Shown here: positions 20,931-27,674 of the stretch, in pieces
Layout: each line of letters begins with the position of its first letter
Numbering within the stretch: the stretch's first letter is position 1
Origin: a virus
Virus record (IMG/VR): IMGVR_UViG_3300005613_000254
Coordinates: 1 to 32,578 of that record
DNA: 32,578 bases
Reading direction: 5' to 3' (one strand)
The notes under the pieces: model-generated
Seen by the model: only the letters and a program-made list of their open reading frames with translations
The model's database searches: none
Told to the model about the DNA's origin: nothing
Position numbers and translations under genes: made by a program

Positions 20931-21767
20931 TTATTCCTCTTCTTCTGTAAAATATGTAAGTAGTTTATCTATTTGAGCATCCCGAGTATCCCGAGCATCC
21001 CGAGCAGCAGCCCGGGCAGCATCATAAGCAGCAGAAGCAGTAGCAGAAGCAGCCCGAGCAGCCCGAGCAGCATCAGAAGCAGCAGAAGCAGCAGAAGCAG
21101 TAGCATAAGCAGAATAAGCAGCCCAAGCAGCAGCAGAAGCAGTCCAAGCAGCAGAAGCAGCAGAAGCAGTAGAAGCAGCAGCAAAAGCAGCAGTCCAAGC
21201 AGCAGAAGCAGCAGAAGCAGCCCAAGCAGCAGTCCAAGCAGCAGCATGAGCAGCAGCTAATTCTTTATCAGTCGCTTTTCCGCTAGCATGTCTTTCTGCC
21301 ACATTACACGCCTCAATGCTTAGCTTATCTGGATTGTCAACTAGTTGTAATGCTTCCCTTGCACACCACACGGCAAACAGTCGCATATCTTTATTTGTCA
21401 TGTAATCATTACGACATAAAACCCAGAAAATGTCTTCTTTATTCTTAACTTTATCCCTATATTTTTTTATAAAGTCAAAAATTGTTGCCTTGTAATTTTG
21501 CGGGATTCCGATTTCCTTTGGATGATAGCAAGGTTTCATCGCTATCAAGTCTTTGTAAGTAATGTATTTTTTCATGACCTTTAATCCGTTTTTAAGATTT
21601 TTTGTTTCGTTTGTTTCAAATGTTTCAAATGAATTTTCAAACTCTCCGCATTCCGGACATTGGTATTCATGATTGAACACGATCAATTCTTCATGAACGC
21701 CAAACCATCCGCAAGTAGGGCAAGCTATGAAAATTTCTTCTTCATCGTTTAATTTTGCGGAACTCAT
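20931..21767 (-). CDS. Zinc-ribbon plus Imm5-like Ala-rich protein, copy 2, 278 aa
   Basis: Residues 1-45 hold a zinc-ribbon with CPTCGWFG (16-23) and CPECG (37-41). Residues 50-65 are ETNETKNLKNGLKVM, the translation of a 36-nt leader also found before copy 1. From Met65 a second protein begins: a helical part with CYHPKEIG, an AVWCAREALQLVDNP block and EACNVAERHASG, then an Ala/Trp/Ser-rich tail encoded by GCA triplets (21023-21258). The Imm5-like part may thus have its own start at 21575. The arrangement looks like an array duplication that fused a small zinc-ribbon gene to the second copy. Starts by ATG in an ATGA overlap with the preceding gene. Confidence 0.6.
   Translation of the reverse strand: MSSAKLNDEEEIFIACPTCGWFGVHEELIVFNHEYQCPECGEFENSFETFETNETKNLKNGLKVMKKYITYKDLIAMKPCYHPKEIGIPQNYKATIFDFIKKYRDKVKNKEDIFWVLCRNDYMTNKDMRLFAVWCAREALQLVDNPDKLSIEACNVAERHASGKATDKELAAAHAAAWTAAWAASAASAAWTAAFAAASTASAASAAWTASAAAWAAYSAYATASAASAASDAARAARAASATASAAYDAARAAARDARDTRDAQIDKLLTYFTEEEE
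20985..21258. repeat. GCA-type triplet array in Imm5-like copy 2
   Basis: Plus-strand GCA/GCC triplet repeats with sub-repeats such as AGCAGCAGAAGC, including the 62-nt block (21023-21084) shared with copy 1. A 36-nt non-triplet repeat (21573-21608 and 20881-20916) shows that more than the array was duplicated. Confidence 0.75.
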
Positions 21768-22018
21768 TGCATGGGATTTAGAATGTTTCCGAGCGTTTCA
21801 AAAACAGACTCGTTAAAGTCCTTTTTGATTTCATCCTCAATCATCTCAAATGCATCATCCGAAAATTCGAGTATGAAAGGAAGTATATTAGTCCCATCGT
21901 AGAGAACCTCCTTAATTTCAGCCGATCCCCGGAAGCCGTTTTTGTATTCCGGTTTTTCGTAGTCGTACGTTACCGACAAAGTTATGTCGTCCCGTATTAT
22001 GTCTATCGTGTTTTCCAT
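21764..22018 (-). CDS. Small acidic early protein, 84 aa
   Basis: An 84-aa acidic protein: strands in the first half (DITLSVTYDYE, SAEIKEVLYDG), then an acidic helix with DDAFEMIEDEIKKDF. The strand-DY-strand start recalls short phage proteins of unknown function. It overlaps the zinc-ribbon gene by 4 nt (ATGA) and lies 7 nt after the gene before it. No motif gives a function. Confidence 0.5.
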   Translation of the reverse strand: MENTIDIIRDDITLSVTYDYEKPEYKNGFRGSAEIKEVLYDGTNILPFILEFSDDAFEMIEDEIKKDFNESVFETLGNILNPMQ

Positions 22019-22025
22019 TTTTATT

Positions 22026-22307
22026 TTAAGATAAAGACTTTAAATAATTCATAGCGACCCTCGAAATTTGGAGGTAATTTCCTTGCTGTCCTCCTTTAGG
22101 GGCATCATTTCCGATAGTATATTTATACCCTTTCCATTTCAATGTCATTATAATATAACAGCTCAAGTCACGTTTGTTTGCGTGACCGCATGAATACTTC
22201 CAGGAAACGGGATAGATTTTCAATCCATTGATCCGGCTATCTCTAATAGCAGTAAGAACCATTTCTTTGACTTTACCGGATTTCGTGTAAATAGTTTCTT
22301 TTTTCAT
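22026..22307 (-). CDS. Small basic early protein, 93 aa
   Basis: A 93-aa basic protein. The first half is helical (GKVKEMVLTAIRDS), then a Cys/His turn KYSCGHANKRDLSCYI and a strand pair KWKGYKYTI. Three residues (Cys, His, Cys) could sit near a metal but the spacing is not that of a standard finger. It follows the previous gene by 2 nt. Unknown family. Confidence 0.48.
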   Translation of the reverse strand: MKKETIYTKSGKVKEMVLTAIRDSRINGLKIYPVSWKYSCGHANKRDLSCYIIMTLKWKGYKYTIGNDAPKGGQQGNYLQISRVAMNYLKSLS

Positions 22308-22309
22308 GG

Positions 22310-22519
22310 CTACCAGTCTATTTCGTTATTAATTAGACTTTCCTTGATAAGATCAATTTCAGCTTCAATACAAAATAATTCTATTGAAATAAAATCTATC
22401 ATCTCCTGATTTTGTTCCTCTTGCTTATCTCTCAATAAGGATTCTTTTAACTCTTTTTTCGAAAGTGCCTTTTCAAACTTCCAAATTAGAGCTTCTCTGC
22501 TGTCTTTAGATAATTTCAT
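22310..22519 (-). CDS. Small charged helical early protein, 69 aa
   Basis: A 69-aa product from the ATG at 22517-22519: Lys/Glu-rich helices (EKALSKKELKESLLRD, then an acidic IELFCIEAEIDLIKE helix), coiled-coil like. The frame is open further upstream to 22573 but that part overlaps the preceding gene; the later start fits better. No family recognised. Confidence 0.48.
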   Translation of the reverse strand: MKLSKDSREALIWKFEKALSKKELKESLLRDKQEEQNQEMIDFISIELFCIEAEIDLIKESLINNEIDW

Positions 22520-22532
22520 GGCTTTGGTTTTT

Positions 22533-22820
22533 TTATTCAAACGTAATGTTATTTTCAACAACCGAACAAGCAATGATCCATGCTTGTTTTGATGAACATC
22601 TTGCTACGTTATAGCCGTAAGGATTCATGGTATTGTCGATAGTTTCAGCGACTTTAGCAGCAAATCCGCCAGCAGCCTGAACGCCAACAAGAAGTCTGCC
22701 AACTCTTTCAAAATTAAGACTGAACATCGAGCTATTCTCCCTGCTTGTTTCGGCAATTCTTGCAATTTCGTTTGCAATTTCTGCTGCTCTTTTGTAGTCT
22801 TCTGTTCCTTTTGCGATCAT
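22533..22820 (-). CDS. First early gene, unknown, 95 aa
   Basis: A 95-aa protein with helices at the start (EDYKRAAEIANEIARIAE), a Gly/Ala-rich middle (LLVGVQAAGGFAAKVAE) and a C-terminal part with two Cys. It is the first gene after the early promoter candidates (22845-22863), so probably among the first expressed, where phages often place host-takeover proteins. No known family. Confidence 0.5.
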   Translation of the reverse strand: MIAKGTEDYKRAAEIANEIARIAETSRENSSMFSLNFERVGRLLVGVQAAGGFAAKVAETIDNTMNPYGYNVARCSSKQAWIIACSVVENNITFE

Positions 22821-22844
22821 GGCTGTGTGATTTTGTTGATGAAA

Positions 22845-22863
22845 TAAAGATACAACAAAAATA
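22845..22863 (-). promoter_or_regulatory. Early promoter candidates (TATTTTTG and TATCTTTA)
   Basis: Two overlapping -7-like words on the minus strand: TATTTTTG (22863-22856), an exact TAnnTTTG, and TATCTTTA (22852-22845), which also occurs at 28109-28102. There is no clear TTG at the -33 position for either. They stand 25-43 nt before the first early gene, just after the late terminator. Confidence 0.5.
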
Positions 22864-22907
22864 CACTAAAACTACATTAATACCCCTGACATTTATGCTT
22901 ATTTCCA

Positions 22908-22921
22908 TTGATATATATCAA
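22908..22921. promoter_or_regulatory. Operator-like palindrome TTGATATATATCAA
   Basis: A perfect 14-bp palindrome upstream of the early promoters, followed within about 25 bp by GGTTAACC (8-bp palindrome) and another TTGATAT half-site. Likely repressor or activator sites; no matching protein is proven. Confidence 0.5.
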
Positions 22922-22946
22922 CGATGTGGTTAACCTGTTGATATGC

Positions 22947-22974
22947 AACAAAAAAGCCCCCTTTGCTGGAGGCT
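22947..22974 (-). terminator. Rho-independent terminator of the late/lysis transcript
   Basis: On the minus strand AGCCTCC (22974-22968), loop AGCAAA, GGGGGCT (22961-22955), then TTTTTG. A 7-bp stem with one G-T pair followed by a T run. It comes 27 nt after the stop of the u-spanin-like gene. Confidence 0.75.
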
Positions 22975-23000
22975 CTCTCGTGGCTAAAAATATATTTATA

Positions 23001-23546
23001 CTAAAATTTTATGAATCTTTTAGCGAAAATCAGTAAAAAATATAATAATACTAACCCTCCTAAGATACGGCCGGTCCATACCCATAACGTCTGCCACCAA
23101 TTTAGAATGTTCGTTATTTTCACGTAAACCTGGGCTGTTTTAATCGACCTGAAAACATCTTTTTCACGCCACCGGAAATAGACCTGTAACGAATCAACCT
23201 GGCATTTGACATAAGCCACGTTATTTATTACCTTAATTTTAGGTATTTTCGCTAGTTTTCCCGTTGTGTAGTGCAATATCTCCACAAGTCTAACCTTCTC
23301 CCCTTCACATTCGAGAAGTGCCGTTAGGGAGCTTGAATCGATATCAGTATAAATAATGGTGTCTCTGACTCGCTCGACAATAGAATCCATGATTACCGTA
23401 TCGGCCCCGCTCGGTTTAATGAATTTCTGGCAATTCCGCTCATTTGCACAACCGGAAATCATAAAGCCAATCACGCAAAGACCGCAAGTGAAAATGACAT
23501 ACCAGAGAAAAAGTAAGACAAATTCCCAGTTATTTTTACGGCTCAT
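23001..23546 (-). CDS. Putative unimolecular spanin (lipoprotein with C-terminal membrane segment), 181 aa
   Basis: A 181-aa envelope protein. The N-terminal hydrophobic segment (about 9-32) ends in the lipobox ISGC with lipid-accepting Cys33. A mixed beta/helical periplasmic part follows with an ERVRDTIIYTDIDSSS stretch. The C-terminus has a membrane segment, GRILGGLVLLYFLLIFAKRF. An outer-membrane lipoprotein tied to an inner-membrane segment in one chain is the u-spanin design, used to fuse the two membranes at lysis. It follows the holin with a 4-nt overlap and is the last gene before the terminator, consistent with a lysis cassette. Confidence 0.6.
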   Translation of the reverse strand: MSRKNNWEFVLLFLWYVIFTCGLCVIGFMISGCANERNCQKFIKPSGADTVIMDSIVERVRDTIIYTDIDSSSLTALLECEGEKVRLVEILHYTTGKLAKIPKIKVINNVAYVKCQVDSLQVYFRWREKDVFRSIKTAQVYVKITNILNWWQTLWVWTGRILGGLVLLYFLLIFAKRFIKF

Positions 23547-23785
23547 GATTTTTTATCTTGCGATTTGTCAATGATTTTGCCGACTTGTTCACGGGTAATG
23601 GCTCCAAGACAAAATAAAATGATAACAACCAGTGCGGCCAGTACCAGCTCATCCGGCTTAATTCCTTTTATTACGATCACGCCCAGGAATGCAAGACAAG
23701 CATAGAGTGTTGCGGCCTTACGTGATGCTTTCCCGGAAGCGTCCTCAAAGAACCCCCCGAGCCATTCGAAAAATGATCTTTTCAT
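23543..23785 (-). CDS. Putative holin, two membrane segments, 80 aa
   Basis: An 80-aa protein with an amphipathic start (FFEWLGGFFED), two membrane segments (about 24-40 and 47-63) and a charged, Lys-rich tail. Size, two-TM topology and place between a putative peptidoglycan-acting enzyme and a spanin candidate fit a class II holin. It overlaps both neighbours by 4 nt. Holins share little sequence, so the call rests on form and place. Confidence 0.65.
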   Translation of the reverse strand: MKRSFFEWLGGFFEDASGKASRKAATLYACLAFLGVIVIKGIKPDELVLAALVVIILFCLGAITREQVGKIIDKSQDKKS

Positions 23786-24213
23786 ATGACCTCTAATTTT
23801 ATACCGCCGCCCCGTTTAGAGCTGGCAGCAAGTTCATTCATTAATCTTTCGTATGTTATTCTCGAATTATATAAAATTCCATTTGATAATTTTTCACCAA
23901 CCAGAATGCAGCCGTGTGTATGTTCCGGGTTGTTCCCGCTATGAATCCTTATCCCGGTAAAATGCAAAACGGCTTTCACCTCCGGCATTATCTTTTTAAA
24001 TTTTGGTGAAAATGTCAAGTCAACGTCATATTTTCCAAAAGGTATTGCCGTTTTGCCGTAAACCTTTTCTTCTCCGGGGTCATTCAGATCACCATCCCGG
24101 TTCAAATCCCTTGTTTTGTCCTCCAGCGTGTCGCAAAAATAGATGCCGTTAATGTAGAGCAAACCCTCCGTATAGGTATCTGTTTGATTAATTCGATTTA
24201 ATGTTAACTTCAT
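23782..24213 (-). CDS. DUF5675 protein, probable cell-wall (lysis) enzyme, 143 aa
   Basis: A 143-aa DUF5675-type protein: an N-terminal strand set with GLLYINGIYFCDTLEDK, KTAIPFGKYDV at residues 54-64, and the active-site-like block GIRIHSGNNPEHTHGCILVG (87-106) with His91, His100 and Cys102. The H..(x)n..HGC.LvG shape is close to that of L,D-transpeptidase-like cysteine enzymes acting on peptidoglycan. No ordinary lysozyme or amidase gene exists elsewhere in the genome, and the holin follows with a 4-nt overlap, so this is the best endolysin candidate. Catalysis is inferred. Confidence 0.65.
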   Translation of the reverse strand: MKLTLNRINQTDTYTEGLLYINGIYFCDTLEDKTRDLNRDGDLNDPGEEKVYGKTAIPFGKYDVDLTFSPKFKKIMPEVKAVLHFTGIRIHSGNNPEHTHGCILVGEKLSNGILYNSRITYERLMNELAASSKRGGGIKLEVI

Positions 24214-24308
24214 TTTTCAAGTTTGGTTAAACGGATCTCATGTTTTGTAAGATTTTCATTAACCCGGTAGATTGCTTTTTTATTGCTTTCACTTTTCGTA
24301 TATAGCAT
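24210..24308 (-). CDS. C-terminal coiled coil of a frameshifted membrane gene, 32 aa
   Basis: In a frame shifted from the 49-aa gene, ATG at 24306-24308 starts a 32-codon frame: KSESNKKAIYRVNENLTK..., a heptad-like charged helix, whose TGA overlaps the DUF5675 ATG. It reads like the missing tail of the upstream membrane protein; a +1 shift near 24318-24325 (GATCAGCGAT in mRNA sense) would join them. Confidence 0.45.
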   Translation of the reverse strand: MLYTKSESNKKAIYRVNENLTKHEIRLTKLEK

Positions 24309-24438
24309 ATTTACATCGCTGATCCGAACGATCTATTAACTTTTTATTAGAAAGATAAAACAAACGAATTAAAAATGATACAGCGACCAGTAAAACACTT
24401 AGCAGGACTGAAATGAGAACTCCGTAAAATTGTTCCAT
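24289..24438 (-). CDS. Small membrane protein, 49 aa (possibly frameshifted)
   Basis: ATG at 24436-24438, 5 nt after the stop of the 140-aa membrane protein. The N-terminal membrane segment (GVLISVLLSVLLVAVSFLI, residues 6-24) is followed by a basic stretch, and the frame closes at TGA 24289-24291. The last 10 residues (QRCKYAIYEK) look out of place. The neighbouring frame continues with a coiled-coil tail that ends exactly at the next gene. TM-plus-coiled-coil proteins of 70-90 aa are common in phage lysis regions, so a single-base indel or a sequencing error is likely. Confidence 0.5.
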   Translation of the reverse strand: MEQFYGVLISVLLSVLLVAVSFLIRLFYLSNKKLIDRSDQRCKYAIYEK

Positions 24439-24443
24439 AATTG

Positions 24444-24866
24444 TTAAAATAAAACTATGAAATATAAAACTATATATGTCACTGTTAATACCATTAAGAT
24501 TATTTTAGCAATCCGTGACGACTTCACAGTCCACATCTTATCCCACCATGATCCGGTACCGGATGAAGTTGAGCCTATATACCAGAATGATAGTTTACGG
24601 AACCAATTACAAATGCCGTCGTAAAGCGTCCAGCTCAAGTTCAAAAATACAGACATCAACAGAATTGCTATCAGGTAATCCTGCCAGAAAAAGGGAACCC
24701 ATAATACGACGGCTCCAAGTCGGAGTAACGTACTCCAACCATGCCAGGCCTTGCTCCATTTTTCCTTTTCCACCCCGGTCTCATCATTCCAACGCAAGAT
24801 CATGCTCATGAAAATTGCCACGTAGATCAAAAATACTACTCCGAAAATTGCTGCAAAAAGTTTCAT
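24444..24866 (-). CDS. Multi-spanning membrane protein, 140 aa
   Basis: A 140-aa protein with four membrane segments: an N-terminal one (about 3-23), two in the centre around LGAVVLWVPFFW and YLIAILLMSVFLNLSW, and a C-terminal one (IILMVLTVTYIVLYFIVLF). Trp-rich loops (KAWHGWSTLLR, FWYIGSTSSG) are typical of membrane proteins next to lysis genes in marine and freshwater Bacteroidota phages, with no known function. It could be an additional holin or pinholin-like factor. Starts 3 nt after the preceding gene. Confidence 0.55.
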   Translation of the reverse strand: MKLFAAIFGVVFLIYVAIFMSMILRWNDETGVEKEKWSKAWHGWSTLLRLGAVVLWVPFFWQDYLIAILLMSVFLNLSWTLYDGICNWFRKLSFWYIGSTSSGTGSWWDKMWTVKSSRIAKIILMVLTVTYIVLYFIVLF

Positions 24867-24869
24867 GTC

Positions 24870-25121
24870 TTATCTGTTTATGTCTATATTTGAACCTGTT
24901 GTGTCCCGTTTAACTTTCGAAGCCCTCATTTCCTTTTCAAACAGGTACGCTTTCCATTCATTCATTACCCGTTTTGGCATCTGATCTAAATCCTCCTTCA
25001 TTTTCTCTAATTGATTTTCTATTTCATTATGTCGGATTTCATGTCTTACGAAATACCCGCTCATCGAAATTCCAAACAGCACCAAAAACCACCACTTTTT
25101 TAGCCATTCCAAGGTGTTCAT
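24870..25121 (-). CDS. Small membrane-anchored coiled-coil protein, 83 aa
   Basis: An 83-aa protein with one N-terminal membrane segment (WWFLVLFGISMSGYFV, about 10-25) followed by a charged helix (HNEIENQLEKMKEDLDQM) likely to form a coiled coil facing one side of the membrane. This arrangement is found in i-spanin-like and holin-accessory proteins. It overlaps the preceding gene by 4 nt. Since a u-spanin candidate exists, its role is open. Confidence 0.5.
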   Translation of the reverse strand: MNTLEWLKKWWFLVLFGISMSGYFVRHEIRHNEIENQLEKMKEDLDQMPKRVMNEWKAYLFEKEMRASKVKRDTTGSNIDINR

Positions 25122-25549
25122 TTCCGTCCTTTAAAAATCTCCATCAGTACGGTTTTCAGATCCCCGACCGTTTCGGCTGCTTCCCATTCTTTCATAGTCA
25201 CATCTCCGATTTTTTCTCCGTCAATAATTCGCTTTTTCTTTGGATGCTCTGGCATGTTTCGGGGTGTAATCTGATACTTAGTCATTACTCCACCCAAAGT
25301 AGCACGTTCCGCCCAGCAACCGTCATTAATCCATTTTGTCCATTCATCCAACCCTTTATTATAAGCCGGGCAAAAAGTGCCGTACATATTTTTCAGCACT
25401 TCACACTTGAAAAACTCTTCTGTTTTCCCTGTGAGTTCCTGCACTGTTTCGCCTTCCGGGTTGCTGATCGGGAAGTTGAAATGTTGATTTTTGCCCTGTA
25501 TCTCAACCGTGAAGTAAACCGAACCGTTCTGTAAAAAATCTATATTCAT
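25118..25549 (-). CDS. Hypothetical late protein, 143 aa
   Basis: A 143-aa protein. The first part is a small beta unit (GSVYFTVEIQGKNQHFNF), then a helical middle with several Cys and Trp (FCPAYNKGLDEWTKW, DGCWAERATLGG) and a basic turn before the C-terminal helix. Unknown family. It lies 11 nt after the tail-fibre gene and overlaps the next membrane protein by 4 nt, so it bridges the tail and lysis modules; it may be a fibre chaperone or a lysis accessory. Confidence 0.48.
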   Translation of the reverse strand: MNIDFLQNGSVYFTVEIQGKNQHFNFPISNPEGETVQELTGKTEEFFKCEVLKNMYGTFCPAYNKGLDEWTKWINDGCWAERATLGGVMTKYQITPRNMPEHPKKKRIIDGEKIGDVTMKEWEAAETVGDLKTVLMEIFKGRK

Positions 25550-25560
25550 AATTTTATAAA

Positions 25561-27672
25561 TTAATATTCAATTCCTGACACATACAATTTAACAATCGTA
25601 AAAGTATCACTTCGTTGTATGTCGAAAAAATCATTTATTAATTTAATAAATCCAGAGGCTTTATTTAGAATATTTGCAACTTGTGAATAAAATGATACTG
25701 GGTTGTCCCATGCGGCATTTAAACCAAGATACTTATCTGGATTAGCACATTTGCCTCGCATTGAAATAAAAATAGATTTTCCGCCACTTGCAATCCTACC
25801 AAGCGATTGCTCGACAATATTCACGTCACTTATATCTGCTGAAATCGTGACATTCGAATAATCATTAAAAGTAATTTGGTCATCCAACCACACCATCCCA
25901 CTGAACGGCTGGTACGTTCCTATGCTATTCCCATAAGATAATTGAGGCTCTGTGATGAGGACTTGGCCAGTGGAATTGGACAGTATAACCACAAACTCTG
26001 CCGCTGTTGCCGCTGTTGACATTGTTGTTGTTACTGAAAGTAATTCCCATGTATCTCCTCCTGTATGGAAGGATGAGTAATAATCTGAGCCATCTGATAT
26101 TCTAACTCTTACGTGAGAAGCGGTTGCGGTTTTTACCCAACAGGATAATGTAATTGTACGCCCTGCAAATTTCTTTATAAGTGGTAGTTGATCAAAACCA
26201 CCATATTTGAATAAAAGATTAATTGCACCAGGAACTAATCTTAATCCTCTGACAGCACCAACTGGTAAACTATCAGGATCATCAACAGTATAAATATCTA
26301 AACCATTTGATTTTATCCACCCATCCGGAGCTTTATTGTTAGTCGATATGTAGGATTGAGATACTTCGGAAAGAGATACGTCGTCGAACATAATATCTGT
26401 ACCCGCACCAGATGTAGCAACCTGAATCAATCTGATAGTAGCTGAATCATCTGTATTTTGAGCTACAAAATAATAAGTATGCTGAACCCATGAATCTGTT
26501 GCTTCTGCGCCACCATCTTCGCCATAATTCACAACCCCATCTGTAACGTATGCCTGGTATGTCGACTCAGTTCCTTGTTTAACATAAAACGTAAATCTAT
26601 ATAATACTCCTTTAACTATTCCAGATGAATTATTGAAGGCGAGCGGATTATTTGCACCATTTTCTGTAATAGTTAATCTATTGCCTGTCTGCCCTCCTGC
26701 ATCGCTTGTTAATACGGCACTCTCAGCGGGTGTCCACTCCGTAGTGTTATCCTGATCATCATCTGGATCGGTGCAGGTTGATGTAGGGTGCAAAGCATCC
26801 TGATACCCGTCCGAATAGTCGCTTACTGTTGCCTGAGAATTAACCAGGAAGTCTGTGTTCGTCAAAAGGTTTGGTAAAGCCCAATCAACGGTGTCGGCTT
26901 TCAAGTCTACGATCTCAACTTCATCCGGAAGCCCAATAGTCGGGTTACCACTTACTCCATCTCCATTGGTAACTTCAACCTCCGATGCCGTCCCTGTAAT
27001 TGTTCGCTCTGAATAAGTGGCCGCTCCGGTTCTGGCAACTAATCCTGTACTTGCTAATGCTTCTAATGCAGTTAGATCGGCTTGTGTAGTCCAGACCGGA
27101 TCGGCGGCTCCGGCTGCTAACAAAAACTGCCCGGAAGTACCGGCCCCCAGCCATGAAGGTGCACCTGCACCGTTTCCCATTAAAAGAGTACCTTCAGCCC
27201 CGGCGCCTAACCATGCATAGGTATTATCAGCAGTTCCATATAACAGGCCGCCGTTGGTTTCAGTTAAACCCGCAATAGACTGCAAGGAAGCATGAGTTTT
27301 CAGAGTAGTACCATCCAAAGTTAATCCGGTTCCTATAGCAGTTCCGAAAACAGCTTCCAGACATCGAACGCCTAAAGCAGTCCAGACATTTGATCGGGTA
27401 GTGTCCAGGTCGTATCTTGTTGATATCTTGTAAGATGCCGTCGACGGGATCGTATCGTAAGCGTATAATATTTTTGAAGTATCTCCGACCAGCGTTGAAA
27501 ATAAAGTCGTTTTCCACGAATCAGTCGTGAGGTCGTAGTAAAGCATCTCGCCTGTCGTGTCCTGCCCCGCAATACTAAGATCACCCGCAACAATCGTGGG
27601 CCTTATAATGTCTTGAGATGATGAGCTAATGACGATAAACGTCATTGCAAATATTATTAATACTTTTTTCAT
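25561..27672 (-). CDS. Large tail-fibre-like protein with N-terminal signal peptide and carbohydrate-binding-like domains, 703 aa
   Basis: A 703-aa protein starting MKKVLIIFAMTFIVISSSSQ, a clear Sec signal peptide. Residues 125-250 hold Gly/Ala-rich fibre repeats, GLLYGTADNTYAWLGAGAEG and SWLGAGTSGQFLLAAG, then GLVARTGAATYSERTITG and NGDGVSGNPTIGL, a pattern well known from phage tail fibres. From about 265 comes a jelly-roll, carbohydrate-binding-like domain (LLTNTDFLVN, later DIMFDDVSLSEV), and around 490-585 a second one (RTITLSCWVKTATASHVRVR to TEPQLSYG). The C-terminal 110 residues are a further beta domain. It probably binds host surface glycans. The signal peptide is unusual for a virion fibre assembled in the cytoplasm. 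Confidence 0.78.
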   Translation of the reverse strand: MKKVLIIFAMTFIVISSSSQDIIRPTIVAGDLSIAGQDTTGEMLYYDLTTDSWKTTLFSTLVGDTSKILYAYDTIPSTASYKISTRYDLDTTRSNVWTALGVRCLEAVFGTAIGTGLTLDGTTLKTHASLQSIAGLTETNGGLLYGTADNTYAWLGAGAEGTLLMGNGAGAPSWLGAGTSGQFLLAAGAADPVWTTQADLTALEALASTGLVARTGAATYSERTITGTASEVEVTNGDGVSGNPTIGLPDEVEIVDLKADTVDWALPNLLTNTDFLVNSQATVSDYSDGYQDALHPTSTCTDPDDDQDNTTEWTPAESAVLTSDAGGQTGNRLTITENGANNPLAFNNSSGIVKGVLYRFTFYVKQGTESTYQAYVTDGVVNYGEDGGAEATDSWVQHTYYFVAQNTDDSATIRLIQVATSGAGTDIMFDDVSLSEVSQSYISTNNKAPDGWIKSNGLDIYTVDDPDSLPVGAVRGLRLVPGAINLLFKYGGFDQLPLIKKFAGRTITLSCWVKTATASHVRVRISDGSDYYSSFHTGGDTWELLSVTTTMSTAATAAEFVVILSNSTGQVLITEPQLSYGNSIGTYQPFSGMVWLDDQITFNDYSNVTISADISDVNIVEQSLGRIASGGKSIFISMRGKCANPDKYLGLNAAWDNPVSFYSQVANILNKASGFIKLINDFFDIQRSDTFTIVKLYVSGIEY

Positions 27673-27674
27673 AA

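Noticed and set aside
20342-21258. CRISPR-like or minisatellite look of the repeated blocks, and long Leu- or Ser-rich frames on either strand
   Set aside because: The repeats are triplets in phase with the Ala-rich proteins, with no unique spacers. The Leu- and Ser-rich frames are the same triplets read in other frames.
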